This document shows positions 62,343-64,000 of a stretch of DNA of 64,000 nt, one piece after another (the stretch's first letter is position 1; the number at the start of each line of letters is the position of its first letter). Source of the DNA: an uncultured Clostridia bacterium. GTDB lineage: Bacteria; Bacillota; Clostridia; Christensenellales; Aristaeellaceae. The stretch lies in contig CAKUFI010000006.1 of the NCBI GenBank assembly GCA_934647305.1, positions 1 to 64,000 of the forward strand, read 5' to 3'. A program made the translations under genes and the position numbers. The notes beneath the pieces are model-generated. The model saw only the letters and a program-made list of their open reading frames with translations. It made no database searches and was not told the DNA's origin.

Positions 62343-64000
62343 ATGAAACAGTACTTTTCCAAAGAAGGCCGCGCGGACTACGCGCCCCCCATACTGGCCA
62401 ACGGCGAAATGTCGCTGGCGCTGGACTTCATGGGCACGCACGCCTTTCAGCCCGACGAGCTGGACCGTGCAGACGACCGCGTGCTCATCGCGCAGGACAA
62501 CAAGGATCAGTGGAACAAGCGCAACTACTCCGGCACCCACATCTGGTGGAGCGGCCGCCGCTACGTCAGCACCATCCAGCGCTTCCTGATTCCCTTCGGC
62601 CAGCTGGGCGCGCAGATCGAGGGTCTGGCCGACCGCCCCGAGGAATGGAACCAGACGCTGGATACCGAGGGCGCGCGCATGCTCGCCGAGTGCCTGTATG
62701 CGGGCGGCGAGAAGCTGGGCGTCGAGGCGTTCGTGCACCACGACATGAACCTGCTGTGCGTGCGCAGGCGTTTCGAGCTGAAGGAAACGCGCCCCATCCG
62801 CCTGACCTATCGCCTGGCGAAGAAGGAAAACGTGGAAGAGTACCCGCGCTACATGCAGGTCTCCCCCGCGCCTGACCCGCTGACCGGCGGCTGGCGCATC
62901 CACTATACGGTTCCCGGCCAGTGGGACTATGAGGGCGTGATCCTGGTCTTCGCCGACCGGCCGCTCACCCGCTCCTGGGAGAAGAACGTCTTCTCGCTCT
63001 CCGGCGACACGGCGCGCGACCTGACCCTGTTCGTCATCCTGCGCGACAACATCGACGAGGAAAACTATGAAGAGGTGGCCGAGAATCAGGCGCGCCAGGC
63101 GCTGAGCCTGGGCTATGACGGCCTGTACGCCGCGCACGCCGCCCAGTGGGCGAAGTTCTACGCCGAGAGCCAGGTTCATCTGGCCGACGAGCGGCTGATG
63201 GACGTGTACCGCGCCGCCCAATACGACCTCAAGGCCTGGACGACCCCCTGGTCGATCCCGGTCGGCCTGTGCGACAACTGCTGGGAGGGCAAGTTCTTCG
63301 CCTATGACGAGTACTTCGGCTATATCGGCCTTTTGACCGGCAACCACCGCGACCTGGCCGTGCGCGTGCCCAGGTTCCGCAAGCAGGGCCTCGCGCAGGC
63401 GGTCAAGCGCATGTCCTCCAAGGGAATCAACGAGGCGCGCTACGTCTGGGAGACCTCCGAAACCGGCGAGGAGGCCGCCATTCCCGGCTTCTGGTACGAG
63501 CACATCTTCCACATGGCCAATATCAGCGTCGGCGCGTGGGAGTACTTCCAGTACACGCAGGATCGCGAGTTCCTCAGGGAGACCGCCTGGCCGGTGATGC
63601 GCGCCTGCGCCGAGTTCTACCTGCGCCACATGGTCTATCGCGTCGAGGGCGGCAAGACCATCATCGGCCGCTGTACCGACTGGGAGCGGCTGGGCTCCTC
63701 CGTGCAGAACGCCTACATGACCACCTGCGGCGTCATCCGCACCCTTCAGGTCACCGCCGAGGCCGCGCAGCTGCTCTCTCTTGACCCCGATTTCGTCCGC
63801 GAGGCGAACGACGTGGCCGCACGCCTGTACGAGGGCCTGCCCCACGACGGCGAAAAGTACGTGCCCCATCCCGGCTGCGAGCAGAAGAGCATCGGCGTGT
63901 TCGGCGGCCTGTTCCCCTATCGCATCCAGCGCGAGGACAACCCGCTCCAGCGCGCCGCCATCGAGGACTATCAGAAGTATGAGGGCACCTACGGCAACAT
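62343..64000 (+). CDS. Six-hairpin glycosidase-like protein (partial, cut by window end)
   Basis: The reading frame is open from ATG 62343 through the window end (about 552 residues seen). It starts MKQYFSKEGRADYAPPILAN, then GEMSLALDFMGTHAF, an N-terminal beta-sandwich to about residue 260. An (alpha/alpha)6-barrel region follows, with TTPWSIPVGLCDNCWEGKFF, AYDEYFGYIGLLTGNHRDLA, YVWETSETGEE and RCTDWERLGSSVQNAYM. This two-domain order resembles GH65/GH95-type enzymes. No signal peptide is seen. It is cotranscribed with the GH16 gene 21 bases upstream. The catalytic pair cannot be assigned with certainty, and the C-terminus is outside the window. Confidence 0.82.
   Translation, partial: MKQYFSKEGRADYAPPILANGEMSLALDFMGTHAFQPDELDRADDRVLIAQDNKDQWNKRNYSGTHIWWSGRRYVSTIQRFLIPFGQLGAQIEGLADRPEEWNQTLDTEGARMLAECLYAGGEKLGVEAFVHHDMNLLCVRRRFELKETRPIRLTYRLAKKENVEEYPRYMQVSPAPDPLTGGWRIHYTVPGQWDYEGVILVFADRPLTRSWEKNVFSLSGDTARDLTLFVILRDNIDEENYEEVAENQARQALSLGYDGLYAAHAAQWAKFYAESQVHLADERLMDVYRAAQYDLKAWTTPWSIPVGLCDNCWEGKFFAYDEYFGYIGLLTGNHRDLAVRVPRFRKQGLAQAVKRMSSKGINEARYVWETSETGEEAAIPGFWYEHIFHMANISVGAWEYFQYTQDREFLRETAWPVMRACAEFYLRHMVYRVEGGKTIIGRCTDWERLGSSVQNAYMTTCGVIRTLQVTAEAAQLLSLDPDFVREANDVAARLYEGLPHDGEKYVPHPGCEQKSIGVFGGLFPYRIQREDNPLQRAAIEDYQKYEGTYGN

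Noticed and set aside
61221..63869. Minus-strand frame of 882 codons opposite GH16 and the six-hairpin glycosidase
   Set aside because: Shadow frame; the plus-strand genes have intact motifs and ribosome sites.

Overview
The window is 64 kb of GC-rich DNA from a Gram-positive, spore-forming, anaerobic type of Firmicutes (class Clostridia). The evidence is the spoIIA sporulation operon, a DUF1540 protein, SpoIID-type, CotH-type and LysM proteins, an oxygen-sensitive radical SAM maturase, Bacillus-type promoters and strong AAGGAGG ribosome sites. The gene set is dominated by sugar import and glycan handling, as in gut Clostridia (a Christensenellales-like lineage would fit, but the sequence alone does not prove it). 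No rRNA, tRNA, CRISPR array, phage or transposase gene was seen.

Layout. 0.3-4.5 kb: Fe-alcohol dehydrogenase with a LysR regulator, the spoIIAA-spoIIAB-sigF operon and a divergent DUF1540 gene. 5-11.5 kb: sugar ABC system 1 (two permeases, binding protein) with its own YesN/YesM two-component pair. 11.7-15.3 kb: BlaI/BlaR1-like pair with clear operators, a LysR regulator and a YbaK deacylase. 15.8-21.5 kb: ABC system 2 with a membrane AraC regulator. 22-28.1 kb: CapA-like protein, alpha/beta hydrolase, zinc-motif secreted protein, TIGR00300 protein, Gfo/Idh dehydrogenase and sugar isomerase. 28.2-34.8 kb: AraC regulator, ABC system 3 and an RCC1-repeat lipoprotein. 35-42.9 kb: LacI regulator coupled to NAD synthase, an uncharacterised glycosidase-like protein, a SpoIID-like lipoprotein and a tandem chagasin-like inhibitor. 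43-51.6 kb: anSME-like maturase, FAD oxidoreductase, LysM protein, AlaX editing protein, histidine phosphatase, exonuclease III and HAD phosphatase. 51.8-59.9 kb: CotH/lamin-tail protein, pyridoxal kinase, purine permease with phosphoribosyltransferase, LOG protein, membrane protein and Usp protein. 60-64 kb: glycan-degrading operon (GH109-like, GH16, six-hairpin glycosidase cut by the window end).

How the parts fit. Three ABC importers without their own ATPase, each with a dedicated sensor or regulator nearby, take up oligosaccharides. Intracellular dehydrogenases, isomerases and glycosidases then process them.

The most unusual content lies between the genes. At least four kinds of modular, palindromic repeats fill almost every larger gap. 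Stem sequences differ between copies while base pairing is kept, and loop sequences stay nearly fixed (for example TCCAATCTATG in 15 hairpins). This is the pattern expected of a structure under selection, either as RNA or as single-stranded DNA. One family (about 207-254 bp, three copies) folds into a chain of covarying hairpins. Several genes end inside the repeats and take their stop codon and last residues from them. I regard these repeats as the main candidate for something undescribed in this window.
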